A stretch of DNA of 64,000 nucleotides from Lunularia cruciata (GCA_948567375.1 OX419759.1:45164593-45228592), one strand, 5' to 3'. Counted from the first letter of the stretch, positions 48,401-60,982 are shown. A program made the numbers and translations. Notes: generated by a model not told the origin, from the sequence alone.

Positions 48401-49510
48401 TAGACAACGACCGGAAGAAGAAGGTGACGACTCCTCTTCTCAGGACAAGCACGCCAACTTCGACTAGACCGCAGGTTACTGGGAATTCGACTGCTCCTCA
48501 ACCACTGATTTCGTCCAAAACCACCCCTCAAGCCCGAACAGCATCGGTTCCACCTGCCACTAAAACAGGCGTTGGTAGCAGAAGCCGGAGTTTACCATCT
48601 CCAGTGCGCGATAGTGAAGCAAGTTCTGGGAAGAGCTCAGAAGCATTAGTAAGCCCTCATGCTGATCTACGCAGTCAGCTTCCTGGCTTCCTCGTATCTG
48701 CGTACATTTACTCCACGTTTTCTACTTGGTACTGTGTTTTATCTATGCCCACTTACTGACACTATTTAATCTTTCCGTCATGTAGGATAGGAAACAAAGC
48801 AATTTAGCAGTTCTCCGAGGGAGCGCTTCCTCAGTGCCCACAATCGCCAAACAAAAGTCTGAAAAGTATACACAAACGCAAGGCAAAGAAGTGCCCACTA
48901 AAGAAAAAGATTGCAACACTGCAGCTGTTCTCCCAAGAGCAGGAAAGAGCTCATCAGTATCGTCTGCCCCGGACGAAACAAGTGGCTATTCTACCGAGGT
49001 ATATATCCTTGGCTTGGGTGGTTCCAACTTTGTTTATTTGTATCGTTTATTATCCATCAGTTCCTTTTCCCACTTGAACCCCTATGTCTGCTGATCAGTT
49101 GGATGAAACTTGATGCTTGTCTTTTCTTCAGAATGATCGTAAGAGTCGGTTAGTTCCAAGATACGAACCGAGACTTCATCCAGTGAAGGTCATCCGAGAG
49201 GTACAAATGAATTTGCAGTTATTGCTGGGATTTGTTTAGAGTTTTTATCTTTTCCACACTATGAAGTTCTTGTGGCTCAGTGCTGCTCAAAGGAAGCATG
49301 TACTAGTGTCATTGGTTGACACACAGTCTTCCGTGGAAGCAGGCATCATGCATGTCTCTACTTGTTTCCTAACTTGATCGTGATGTTTTGTAGTGGGAGA
49401 GCAAATCCGGTAAACGATACTATGATCTACAACCGGGAGAACGACAAAAAGCCAATCAGGAAATTAGTGCCTCGAAAGAACTTACAGTCTCAAAAAGAGG
49501 CTCGGCGTGA
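45472..49510 (+). CDS. basic Ser/Thr-rich protein of unknown function, 899 residues, 8 exons
   Basis: Exons: 45472-45564, 45920-45984, 46127-46156, 46340-46648, 46890-48693, 48786-48998, 49132-49200, 49394-49510. They have GT-AG borders and sum to 2700 bases, a full frame with a TGA stop. The short first exons give SPPDHWSFL, then DQVDAPQWVDLAKEAALMG, then DDPWFYRSH, a compact conserved-looking N-terminus. The large fifth exon is low-complexity: many Ser, Thr, Pro and Lys, with repeats such as SSTPTSTPSSTPRLKRKS. The end is ordered again: SRLVPRYEPRLHPVKVIREW and KSGKRYYDLQPGE. No catalytic domain, signal peptide or membrane segment is visible. It looks like a disordered, possibly cytoskeletal or nuclear protein, but that is only a guess. 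Starts at 45229 or 45508 are also in frame. Confidence 0.75.
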
Positions 49511-49588
49511 AGAATAGTAGCACTCGTTAATTAGGCAATTTAACTTACAACTTGTAAAATACTTAGGACAAATTCATTTTTCCCCCTA

Positions 49589-49594
49589 AATAAA
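49589..49594 (+). terminator. polyadenylation signal
   Basis: AATAAA lies 79 bp after the stop of the 899-residue gene, in a T-rich then A-rich context, as expected for a plant near-upstream element. Confidence 0.5.
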
Positions 49595-49599
49595 AAGGG

Positions 49600-52330
49600 T
49601 TGCGCTCTTGAAACGCGCGAGGAGATCCACGAGTGTCCATCAAGTCGTCGAGAAGATTTGCTCTAGGCAAATTAATAAATGTATGGCATGTGGATCATAC
49701 TTGACAATCAGAGGGCTATGTACATGCTATAGTTTTCCTACTGTAATTATCAGCGCGTTTCTGGGCGAGTTTCTGAGATTTCAGGCTCGAAACAATGGTT
49801 ACGTGATGGTCACTGTTCTCTCCTGATAGAATCAAATGTGAGAGTTAAGTTCGAAGGATCTGTTCCAGTTGAAGCACCTCAACCTGTTTGTTGCAATGGA
49901 TCTCACTGTCGGGAGCGCTTGAATGTTTCCTTTTTCTTCTCCGATAGTGGTGTGCTAGATCAAAGCATCCAACAACCGACCAGTATCAAGCCCATGAGAG
50001 CATCAGATATTCCTCGTAACTCCTAACTGATTCCTGTCAACTGATTTCTTCAACCCAACCGGTGCTGAAGCGGAACTGCATAATTGTATAGGTGAATAGG
50101 GGAAGATTGGGAAACATCGAGTCAATCTGGACAAGAGAAACGTGATCGAAAGTGGATCAAATACTGAGACTTGGTAGGAAACAAGAGATTAGGATGAGAG
50201 ATTATTTCTAGTCCGACACATGGAACATCCGACTCAAAACCAGATTGCTTAATTGATGTGAACGAAGTAGGAAATTGACAAGAGGATGGTTAGGACTGAT
50301 TAAGAGAGGGAAATGGACGGATTATCATGATGTAACCATCATCAAAAGGAAAGACTTTCGTTGTCACAAACAATGTGGGTTCATGATTTTACATTTCATT
50401 GATAATATTAACAAGGTGAGTTAAAGGCTTAAGTTGAACAAACAATCACTTTGTCCAATGAATCATATCTCTGGTTATACTGAATTTATATCAATTGCTA
50501 TAATAATTTTGACAAGGAAATCATGTTATAAGTATCTTGCGTTTTGAGAGGAAGTAGCACTGAAATATTGATAAGATGGATAACTATAATATTACTTAAT
50601 TCAACTCCACTTTGACAGTTCACTAGAGAATGCTACCACAAGATAAAGAAAAAGTCTTTGGAGTATATCCAATATGGATGTTCACTTAGTTTGTTTCTTA
50701 TTACTTTACAACGGTATAATTTCTCAAGAGGAGCGTAAAATTATCCAACCAAGCTTGATAAAGATGGATCTTATTGTATATCAAGATATTGCCGTATATT
50801 AAGTGATGGTTATATGAGTTGATTTATCTCAAATAAAGGATCAAGATTATTTGAAGCAACTTAAAGTAAATATAAGTTGTCTTGTATCACCATTCAGAAA
50901 CGGTTTCACTATAAGAAGGGTGTTAAAGTATCTTAGTCATATCCAATTATATATGATCAAAGCAGGACATTTTCTATGAAGAATTTCCATGTTGTACTCT
51001 TGGTTGGCTTGGATACTTTGTGAAGTATTATCATGTAAGACAACAAATCTCAACCATTGTACTTCAATTGAGATGGCTCCAAACATATCAGATAACTATG
51101 AGTAGTCAAAGCTATATCTATGTTTTGAATATATTTTAAAATTATTGCCATAATATGCAAGACCCTCAATAAACATGGGTTTGAATTTGAACAAGCTTGT
51201 ATTTTGTAAGTTAGTCAAGAATCAAGAATCTAATACAAAAAGTATCAAGGTAGATTGTTTTGAATATCTATTCTGTTTAAATCTCATCACTGGGAAGAAG
51301 CATATGCAGAAGCTCTTTAATGTAGATAAGCATGGTGATTAAAATGATCATAAAATAACTTATTTTTCTTTATTGATAATTAACTTTCTGGGTGAGCTTT
51401 ATTAGCTTTATATATGTATCTTAAAATCAAGAGGGCAATCAAAGAATAAGGATGAAAATGGATAGGAAGAAGTGCATATTTTCACCACATGTCAATAAAG
51501 CTATCTCTCTACATCTAGATATAATCCAATCACAAATCTTTCATCGATAGATTTCCATATGATATTGAATCATTAGTAACGCAATAACAACCCTGCTAAA
51601 ACCCCAATGTTTATTCATAACACACCAAATTTTTAACAAAAATTTCTCCATAGAAAATCCTCTCTCCATCAATCATTATTAATAACTAATAGGAAGAATA
51701 AAGTTATTATCTTGAGAAAACTACATATAGACAAAGATATCTGTTTACCATGGAGTGGTCAAACTTCAATAGCAGCAACTACTAAAGAAAATATATCTCC
51801 ATTCATATGAAACTATGAGGTTCCTTACTGGCTTTTTACTTAAAAAACTATGCAATTCTTGCAATAAAAGACAAGACATTTCACATCCATTGGAAGTTGG
51901 AACTAATGAAATCCTCTTGGGTCTCACTTACCAGTTCCATTTACCGATGATGTATTATTTGCAAGCAAACATGAGAATAGAAAGTTACCATGCGTCGATA
52001 AGAACATTTTCTACTATTACATATAAAAATATTTGAATATTGTGATTATTATTATTAGAGAAGACTCTTATTTAGCACATGCACAACTCACACGCTCAAG
52101 GATGTGTTGACCGAGAAAGGAGAAACAGGACTTCACGTTCAACAAGGAAGAAATTCAGTTGATAATGATCAACTGCTCCACTTACATGACCGTTGTATGG
52201 ACTCCATAAAAGGTCTGTAGTGAATAATGGAGCTCAGTATGAAAGGCCATAGTTTATGGGTAAGGAATCCGTTGAATCTTCTCCCCTAACAATGTGGATC
52301 GGTGACCACTGGTGGGTGGTACTGTTCATC
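49600..52330. other. intergenic, AT-rich from about 50350; no recognisable gene
   Basis: Two short plus-strand open frames at 49608-49826 and 49838-50026 follow the gene but show no domain. The remainder is AT-rich without recognisable elements. Confidence 0.5.
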
Positions 52331-52353
52331 TTTTCACCCACTTCAATTTGCAG

Positions 52354-53234
52354 GTCCTACTCTGACGAAACTTACGAAGACTTGCTTTGCTCGCTCGGAC
52401 TCGTCTTCTCGGTACTGTTGCCAGGACAGTAGTTTCTTCATCAGTCACTCAAGGTAGCGGAAGAGAATATGGAGGATTGAACAGTTTCACAGGTTGAAAG
52501 AAAAAGCTGTGCCATGCAATAGGTCGGGCAATGTGCTGCTGCTGAATAGGTATAACCAAAATTTGTCGGAACTAAGCAATTTCTTCCAGCAACATATTTG
52601 TGTGAGTGTAGAGAAAACGTGTTGCTTTAGGTACATGACTCGAATTCAGTGCAGATAGATGAGTTGCTTTTAGTGGTACCTGTAGTTTAACTTAGTGCTT
52701 GCCTTGCTAACTTTTGCAGTGAGAGCTGCAAGTATTGCAAGGGTACGGGCGTTGCTAATGGGGCTTTCGCTTACTGTTGCATACCTCAACATCAGTCCGG
52801 GAGAGTTGGACATCAGACGTCTCAAGATCTTCGTTTTAAGCACAGAAGTAACTGCTCAACTCGACCAGAAATGTTTCCTGAACAAGGATAACTCGCCAAC
52901 ATGTGACTTCGATCGTAAATTTCATCCACTGCGTGACGCGGCCAACATGACAAATTATAGTGCAGGACCGAACTTTGGTTGGCCGTTGTTTGCGGTTCAC
53001 GCAGCATACGTAACATATAGTAACGTAGAAGATGGTATTACTTGTGTACCAGCGCACATTTTTCCAGTCTCCATTATTGGCCTATTTAAGGAGGCTTTCC
53101 AGCCTTGTTGTATACCACTAGAGGAGATGGTGGCGCTCCTTTCTTCGTCTGGCTCTTCATGTGAGCACATACTTATCTCGCTGAGCGATTCAGATAAATC
53201 CCATTCCATAGTTAACTTGAGTTCATTGAAATGA
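52354..53234 (+). CDS. weak gene candidate with a CxxCxGxG-like segment
   Basis: There are possible acceptor sites at 52353 (TTTGCAG) and 52719 (TTTTGCAG). After the second, one frame reads ESCKYCKGTGVANGAF, which contains a CxxCxGxG motif as in DnaJ-type zinc-binding repeats of plastid proteins (ORANGE, BSD2-like), and stops near 52890 with no second repeat. A different frame is open for 179 codons (52695-53234) and includes NMTNYSAGPNFGWPLF and CIPLEEMVALLSSS, which I do not recognise. The two frames overlap, so at most one is real. It could be an exon remnant, a pseudogene or noncoding. Confidence 0.25.
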
Positions 53235-54368
53235 ACATATCAATACTTCACAGGTTACTGATCTTTCTCTCAAGTTGTATTAGTGAACGCCATTCTCCAA
53301 TCTAGTTAAAAAGAATGTCCTTCATGTGACTCGCTTTAAAGGCAGCCTAGCAACCTTTCGCAAAAGTCCTACACAGAGAGGTTGTGTTTTACAGTCCTGT
53401 CGACGAACAACGAAGATACTCGAAAGGTGCCATATGCCCAGTGTAAATGTCTCCCTACATTCGAATAGATGGAAGGAAGGATGCTAGCAACTACAGCTCC
53501 CTGATCTATGTACATAAGAGACAAAAGATGGAGTATCAGGGAATTTTCTTTCATAATACGGGTTAACTTTCACAATAGAAACTTCTGGCATATCTCTATT
53601 TTCTAGATGAGTAGTGCTCCAAGGCAGCTGAGTCCCTTCTTCTTCATTGATGCAGACAACCTTACGAGCCGCAGCTGCATACTACCGTTGGACGGAGCTT
53701 GAAGATCAGTGTCTTGGTTAAAAAGGCAGTAGAGAGTTAACTTCCATCGCCTTTCCGGGAGCCACTATGTTATTTCGTAATGACGACCCGAAACATCTAT
53801 CTTCATTAACCTATGAAAGAAATGACTTCTTCAACTCTACTCCTGTACACTCTCACGTAAAGAACGGCACAATGTTCATCAGTATCATGTGTATGGCAAA
53901 CTAGACGAACACTGACCACGGATCTGCTTGACCTAGAACAGTAGAACTGAACTCGGCACCCACCGTTCCTGATTGCCAGCCTTTCAAGTCTTGATTTAAT
54001 TTACCAGCTTAGCCACCATAAGTCTTAAATGATGGAGTCAGAATTGTGAATAGTTGGCCTTACAAGACCAACAAAGATGCCTACCTACCTAAACTACAAA
54101 CTCATATTGCAACATGATCTGATACTGCAAAACTGTGGCCAGTGATGACTGACATATGCCCAATGCCAATTATTCCGCACCAATCCTCGTCTGGACTTAC
54201 TCTTCCACCAACCGAGTAGTTGGGTAGGATACAGGACTTGGGAATATCCACGTTGGAGGTACATTTTGGGGAGAAGAAGTGAGGCAGATTGAGCCGAGGA
54301 TGAGAAGCTGTGCCATGAAGGTAGCAGTAAGTCAGTAAGTTTGTAAACCTTATCTCAATGTGAACGGT
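53235..54368. other. intergenic and NTT 3' flank; no recognisable gene
   Basis: Balanced base composition, no open frame with a domain. The right part should contain the 3' UTR of the minus-strand translocase gene. Confidence 0.5.
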
Positions 54369-57300
54369 TTACTTGGCAGAGGCTGCGGCTGCAGCAGCTG
54401 CGGAATCCTCTCCTTCGCTAGACTTCGGTGAAGCGCCTCCGTTTGTGATCAGAGGTTCACTCTCCGAGGGAAGTTGGACACCCTCCGGAACGGGCCTCCC
54501 ATCGACAACTGGGACATACCTTCCCTCAATGAATCCTTGATCGTTCAATACACTGACAAAACGGTACGAAACCTGGACAGTTCCCACGGTTAAGAGTTTA
54601 GTTATAAGCATCGGAACACTGAAAGGCATTGACAGTTAAAACAAGAGAAGGAACACTTCCAAATTTAATCTGGGGGTCTTCATGGCATCAAGCAGTAGAC
54701 AGAAACATATTAAGGACCATATTGAAGATCATTTCAGCTCCGAAGACCAACCTCTCGTTCAGCTTTTCTCTTGCCAGTGATAGCAGAGGAAATGGCAGAC
54801 AATTTTCCTTCAAGCAACTTGCTCTTCAGATCTTTTTGTACCAAAGGAGTAAACTGAAGGTCAAGTGATCGTGCAGCATTCAACCAGGCTAAGACGATGA
54901 TCAGAAGAATAGCTCCCAAGTATGGAGTGGAGTTGGCAAGAGATCCGAAGGTGATGATAAGAAACTGCTGAATCAAAGCTCCCCCGGATTTACCCAGAGG
55001 GTTGCACACCACATCGATGGCAGCCTTTCCTTTCACCTGTATAGAAACGTCACGGGTACGTTAATGCCTCAATCACGAATAAACCTTTTCACATGACTGA
55101 ACTCTTCGATTAAGGCCAAGTAGCTTCATGCCGGAAAATGAGAATTTCATTTCTAGCCTAAAAATGAATCACGCAAGCTCCTATCATACCTTGGTGTCCT
55201 CGTCCAGGGGAATGTAAGCCATCTCCTTGCAGGGATCAAACAGACTGTACTTAGCGGACTTGCTGAAAATGTTCTGAAGTGCTCCAATGTACACGGCGGC
55301 CAACAACGGCGTCAAGCCCATGCCGGCGAGGGCAGGGGTAAGAGGACCGCTGAATAGAACCAAAGCAAAGAAGGCAACTCCAGTGACGAGCAGCACAGCG
55401 GGCGTAATTTGGGCAGCCACTCCCCATCCCCACTTTCTGAAGATGACACGACTGAGAAGCATCATAGTGAAGGTGGCAACTCCAGTGTAAGTGGAGAAGT
55501 CTCCCATGAAAGAAGAGTATTCATTGGGACCAGGGAACTGCACATGGAATAACATGTTCAGACATTAGACAAATGTGACGTCCGGTCGCACCAAATAACA
55601 AGAAACGTGACTACTTCGAAGACGTCCATGATCCACCTTTAAGGACCGTTAGCATTCATTTGCACAACTAAATCTGTTATCTATTATACACAAGCACCTA
55701 GAGTTTGAGCGTTAAATGATATCTAATTCACTTGAAAAAAGCCGTGACACAAGAACTCAAGGGAGAGGATATTTCACTCATGAAAACATACCTGAGCTTT
55801 CAACTTGCTCTTCCATGTGACTTCGACGAGATTGATACTGATACCGTAGGCAACCACAAGCGTGGCCAAATCACGGATGTATTTCGATGAAAGCAAAAAC
55901 TTGGCACTCTCACCCATTCCCATCTTGGGTTTTTGTTTCTGAGAAGGCAGAATGAAACGATTAGGGGAATATTCTTCATGGTCGTGCTCAAAAAATGGTG
56001 CGCTGAGATAGCCCCGGAAAGAACCACGACAGAATTTATCCAACTTCACTTCTCCATCATAGTGTTTCGGCTAAGACTGCACCACTGGTTTCTGAATCCC
56101 GAATTCACGGAAAGTTATTTACAATGTTAGACAGAGCCGTTCGACCCCCGATTTTGAAACCTTTTACTACAGAAGAGAATAAAATTCTAATTCGCTCTTT
56201 CTAGGATTGGGAGGTTAATCACGATAACACACCTTCTTGCGAGCTTCAGCCTTGGGCAACGAGGGATCATTCACCACGTACTTATTTACCCACCAGTAGA
56301 TTGCGGCGATCACGAACCCGAGACTGACGACCAATCCCATCATTCCTCTCAGAGAGTAAGCCCATCCGTCAACACCCGGGGGCAAGTGTGTTCGCACCTC
56401 AGAGAAGTACTTCACAGTACGTCCTGAGAAAATAAGGGCAACATTGGCTCCCAACCCAAACAGAGGGTAGAATTGCTTGGCTTCATCAACAGTGGTAATC
56501 TGCACGGGTTTTAACAACCAAATTCTGTCAAAAATATCACGGAAGCGCTGATCTACACATCCTGACTGTATGTAAGCAGCTTTCCGACATATTCAGCGAA
56601 TTTCTGCGACGGTGGACCGTAGAAAATCATGAGGAAACCTACGATGTCGCCCCGAGAACTGGCCGGAGAAAGGAAACCTATCCGCAGAAGATAGCTGGGG
56701 CTACCGGGATCTCAGGTTTACAGCGAAAGGTCGAAGAATATAGAAGATGCAAACAACTCGAACATTTTATCTGCAGAGATCTAGAAAAGAGGGATGTAGA
56801 AAAGAAGAGTCAAGGCGAAATCCCAGATGAAGCAAAGTGCAAAGAAATGCACAAGACACAGACAGTACCTGGTTGGCAAAACCCCAGAAGAGAACAGACA
56901 CCACCACAGAACCCCAGAGCTCGGCCATGACGTAGAAGAGACAGAAAGTCCAATTCCTGATGATGGCAATGGGTCCCATGAATCTAGGTCCAACCTTCTC
57001 CAACAAAGCGTTGGCGAAGGCGGTAGGGTGTAGAACATCAGCCAGTGGGTACATGAAAAACCCAAAGGCTCCAAAGAAAGCGATGAAGGGGAAAATGCAC
57101 GAGTAAAAGAGAGCCTCCTTTGACAAGGTGTTGGATAATTTGGTGTAGATAACCATAAAACCAATAGCCATGGGGAGATTCACCCATGTCTTCAAAAACG
57201 GAATGATCTCAGCGCTACTTCCCTTCGCAGTGACCACCAACACATCCTTGGTATCCCTCAGAATGGTGTAGTTGAACAAAATGCAAAAGAACATGAGCCC

Positions 57301-57741
57301 AAGGGGTATCACTTTTTTCAGAGTAACGGTCTCGATTCCAAATAATTTCTTGGCCACTTTCACCGGTGCAGGTGCAGGCTCACTCGAGGCTGCTGCTGCG
57401 GCCCGCACACTGCTCCTCTTTCTTAGACCCAATCCCACTCCGGACCCCAAACCCAATCCCTGAGTTGGGTTTATAGCCGATTCCACCTCCCTAGTGAGGG
57501 GATTCACAACCTTTCCTCCCAAAAACTGGCGATTCAGGGTGGCTGCATCACTGAGGTTGGAGGAGAAGGCCTTGTTGCGCATCTTCCAACAAAGGGATGA
57601 AGCCACAGGCATGCATCTTAAAACTGGCAGGGAAGAAGCACAGCTGCTCAAAACAACACGGCGACGCGCACGCTGAGCCTCTGCGGGGTTCAATCCCCAG
57701 GCCTGCTGTGAGGCCGGGGCCGTGGCGCGCATCGCCTGCAT
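54369..57741 (-). CDS. NTT: plastidic ATP/ADP translocase (NTT, TLC family), 6 exons
   Basis: The protein exchanges ATP for ADP (plus phosphate) across the plastid inner envelope. Minus-strand exons: 57741-56869, 56499-56233, 55938-55792, 55537-55190, 55036-54752, 54572-54369. All are phase 0 with GT-AG borders, giving 707 residues. The first ~130 residues are Ser/Ala/Arg-rich, as in a plastid transit peptide. The carrier then starts: KKVIPLGLMFFCILFNYTIL, RDTKDVLVVTAKGS, AELWGSVVVSVLFWGFANQ, ITTVDEAKQFYPLFGLGANV, SINLVEVTWKSKLKAQ, QNIFSKSAKYSLFDPCKEMA and DVVCNPLGKSGGALIQQF. The Lys and Glu residues known to be needed in plant NTTs fit the RDTKD, AELWG, LVEVT and NPLGKS contexts. About 11-12 membrane spans are expected. 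It is longer than Arabidopsis NTT1 (about 620), mainly in the transit region and in an acidic, Ala-rich tail ending AAAAAAASAK. Confidence 0.95.
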
Positions 57742-58790
57742 GTTGGCTCACTCACTGCTCACGCAAAATCCTTTCAGCAGCACAGCTCCCCTCTCCTCTT
57801 CTCACCCCTTCACCTCTCCTTTCGCCCGATCTATTCGAAGATCTCTACTACGAAGGAGAAGAGGAAGAAAGACCTTTTCTCAACAGCTCTGAGAGGGCAA
57901 TAGAGCTCCGAGATGGACAAACGGAAGGCTGCTCGTGGGCAGCGCCAGAACGGGTAGCAGCAGCCGAGGTGGGTTTGGGGAGAAGGACAGAGAAGGCATG
58001 CGGCCACTGGAGTGTCCCAACACCCCGACTGCTCCCTAGGGGTAATCCAACAGCACTAGTGCTGCAGATCTTTTCTCTCCTTCCTTTCTTTTGGTTCTGA
58101 GTGGCGTCTCAAGGATCTCTTTCGCTTGGCTTCTTGTGCAGCGATTTTCCCTCTCTATGTATCGCCGATGGGTAAGGAGATGATCAGATAGATTTCTTCC
58201 TCTCTCCTTGCTCGCCCTTTTCCCCTCCTCTCCTCTCCCTCTTTCCGATAATAGATAGACGATAGATATTTCAAGCAACAATTTGGCTCCCTGATTCCCT
58301 GACCGCCTCCTGTCTAATTAGCCTTTTTACCCCACTGCCAGTCACACACAGACACAATCTCTGATTTGGCTGCACCAGAGCAAAGCACCCCACACTCTGA
58401 GAGGAACCAGATCTCGTCCCGTCTCGTCTCCTCTCCCCTCCTGCAGCAGAAGCAGATGGTCAATAAATGCACCACTTGTCGATGTTGGATAAGTGAAGCT
58501 GCAGCTAAAAATCAATTGAGAGGAGAAAGAGCTCGTGTCTGTACATCCGTACCCCCAGTTGAGATGCTCTTCTCCATCCCCACAAAACCACCTGCTCCGC
58601 TCAACGAAACGAATTATTATCATAACTACTCCCGTCTTCCATCTCTCTCCTTATTTTATCGCTTCTCCTCTCCTCTCCTTCCTCCCTCCTTTGTCCTTCC
58701 CTTCCCAATGTAGTTGCTCTGCTCTCCAGGACCCACCCTTCTTTTTCTCACTGTGTAAGGTTGATTAACACCTGAGTAGCTGCCCTGGTT
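57742..58790 (-). promoter_or_regulatory. NTT 5' flank and probable 5' UTR
   Basis: On the minus strand the region is purine-rich with many GAGA runs, like the leaders of the other two genes in this window. Open frames on both strands reflect composition. No clear TATA box was picked out. Confidence 0.4.
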
Positions 58791-58837
58791 ACCACCTTAA
58801 CTAAAAACTATAACTATCTCTCGCTGTCTCTTCTTAT

Positions 58838-59018
58838 ATCCGGCTAACTCCACCACTTTCAACACAAGTGTTCTTAACTTTGGGTCTCATATGAAGAAGC
58901 ACAGCGAGCTTTTGTCAATCTGTGTTATTGTAGGTGGTGATCCATCTGGCTAGTTCCACCACTTTCAACACAAGTGTTCTCAACTTTGGGTCTAATGTGA
59001 AGAAGAGCTTTTGCCAAT
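58838..59018 (+). repeat. tandem duplication of about 80 bp
   Basis: 58838-58919 and 58944-59018 are near-identical direct repeats, both containing CCACCACTTTCAACACAAGT and CAACTTTGGGTCT or TTAACTTTGGGTCT, then GAAGAAG...AGCTTTTG(T/C)CAAT. The second copy lacks about 7 bp. The offset is 106 bp. Confidence 0.85.
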
Positions 59019-60833
59019 ATAACAAGAAACAGGAGGTAATCTCTAAAGCTTGCCATGTGATGAGTCATTTACGAGACCCACAACATTAACATCATTTCAA
59101 CAGAAAGCTTTACCAAAGCGGGCCTCTTAATTAATTTCAAATGCATCATCACATCAAAACATGTGGAGAGGGCAGCGCATATCATACCGTTAGCGCTAAG
59201 CTTATAAGAGAATCAGGTGAGGATCTCTTGCTCAAATTTCTTTTCATGTCCATTACAACCCAAGCTCTTCTTGGACCCACCCACCTTTCTGTCTCGTCCA
59301 CTACAGAAACCTGCTCCTTTTTCAGGTCAGCATGTGGCTCCATTTCCCTGTTTACTGTAATTAACTAGCTGTATCAGGCTGAGGTCAAAAGGGCCCTCTA
59401 TGGAGATTCTGCTGAATGTATATGCCTAGTCTTGATTCTACTGCCTAATGATACTTCCATTGTCTCACGTGCTTGGCTTTCATGCAGTGTACTATAACGT
59501 CCTCTCTGAATAATACATAGAAAAGGTTTAGAAAGACAATTCCTCTTCGCTCTAATTCCATTCTTTACCGTTACTAGAGAAAGTCATGATCACATCCCGA
59601 AGGTCTCGCCATGTTGACCTTCTTCTGTCTAATGGCGTTTTGATGCCACTCTATTAGGAGAATCCGTCCGTAATCGCAAGTCCATTCGGAACGTGGAAAG
59701 TGGAGTTTTTGTCGTTTTGAGAAGAAGATAAGTCGGTAATGGTCCGCCATTAGTCACCCCATTAGGCCCTAATGAGGCATCGCGCCGCCACTAAGCAAGC
59801 CTGCTTTGTAGGAGGGTCTCGGGCAACACACGGGCTAATGGATCGCATTACTAGTAAGTGGTAACTCGTAATTAACAGGTCGGGCCAGTGGTCACTGAGG
59901 GGCAGTACTTTATGAAGTGTCCTTAGGATGACCGGATGCTGCTGGAAATAGCAAGGGGATGAGAGTAAAGGGATGAGGGCAGGGTGAAAGCTGCCGTCAA
60001 AACCTCCCGGACGTACGTTGGAAATAGCAGGTGGCTCCCCTGCAGTATAGTTGGAGATCGTGGTGTGAGCCACGTGGTGTACTCCCCAGACTCAATTTCG
60101 AACCGACAGCCCTCACTTGCACCCGATTCCCCCTACCTCCTGCAGCCGGTTTCTTCCTCCAGAGGCCTTTAACCAGCACCTACCATCGTCCGCAACCCCG
60201 ACACCCCGTGGTAAGCAAATTTAAGCTACTATCACACGGTTACGGTGTACGTAACGTAATCATTTGAGTCTTTTCCCGGCCCGGAGAGGAGGATGGTATA
60301 AGTTGCCGGCCGTTTTTCCCATTACTCGTTGACGTAACCCGGAGGGCTTGAGGATCGATTTGAACCTCGCCCATCTCCCAAGTTTATTGTCATTTAGAGG
60401 AACATCACAGTTTTCGATTGATGTCACGAAAATTTCGATCTCGGTCCAACCACTCCTATACACTTGCCAATCCTACACCGGTCATCACCGGTAGTAGCCA
60501 AGAAAATCAGACCTGCGGGCCCGGTCACGGAAACGGCACCGATCACGGAAAACTGCTGCCATCGGCCGCCTTATAACCACGTGGATACACGAGCGGTGCC
60601 GTGCAGTAAATAAGATAATGGAGATTTTGAGGATAGGTATTGTGTGCGTAAAAATACCCGGTGATAAATTTTGCAACTTACCTATGAGCTTACTTCGCAG
60701 ATAACACTCCACTTCATGCGACCTTTTACTGAGGGTTAAACTACCTTTTACGTGTTGAGAGAATCTACGAGCTTTATCCCGAACCAGCATAACGATATCT
60801 AGATAGGTTGGTTCAGGTGCCTCCTTAACTCAT
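59019..60833. other. intergenic; no recognisable gene
   Basis: Base composition is balanced, with CpG-rich words from about 59750 to 60600 and overlapping open frames on both strands near 59762-60267. None shows a domain. This may be the remains of an older element or a distal promoter. Confidence 0.4.
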
Positions 60834-60982
60834 GTTAACGTAACTTAACCTGCTTTTTGGAGCGCTTGACCCACAATATAGTTGGTCGTGCTTCTTTGAC
60901 CCGTATTTGGTTAGTCTATTCTCAGTTAACTTAACCTGCTTTGGAGCCCTTGACCCACGATAGACGGTCGGGTTTAGGGTTT
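60834..60982 (+). repeat. short duplication ending in a telobox-like motif
   Basis: GTTAACGTAACTTAACCTGC (60834 on) and GTTAACTTAACCTGCTTTGG (60925 on) start two related copies, each followed by GAGC(G/C)CTTGACCCAC. The second copy leads into GGGTTTAGGGTTT (60970-60982), nearly two units of the plant telomere repeat, also the sequence of plant telobox elements. Confidence 0.6.

Noticed and set aside
57597..58100. 167-codon plus-strand open frame
   Set aside because: Overlaps the NTT transit-peptide exon and its leader in antisense; low-complexity only.
59762..60267. Overlapping open frames of 60-103 codons on both strands
   Set aside because: No motif in any frame; balanced composition makes such lengths plausible by chance.
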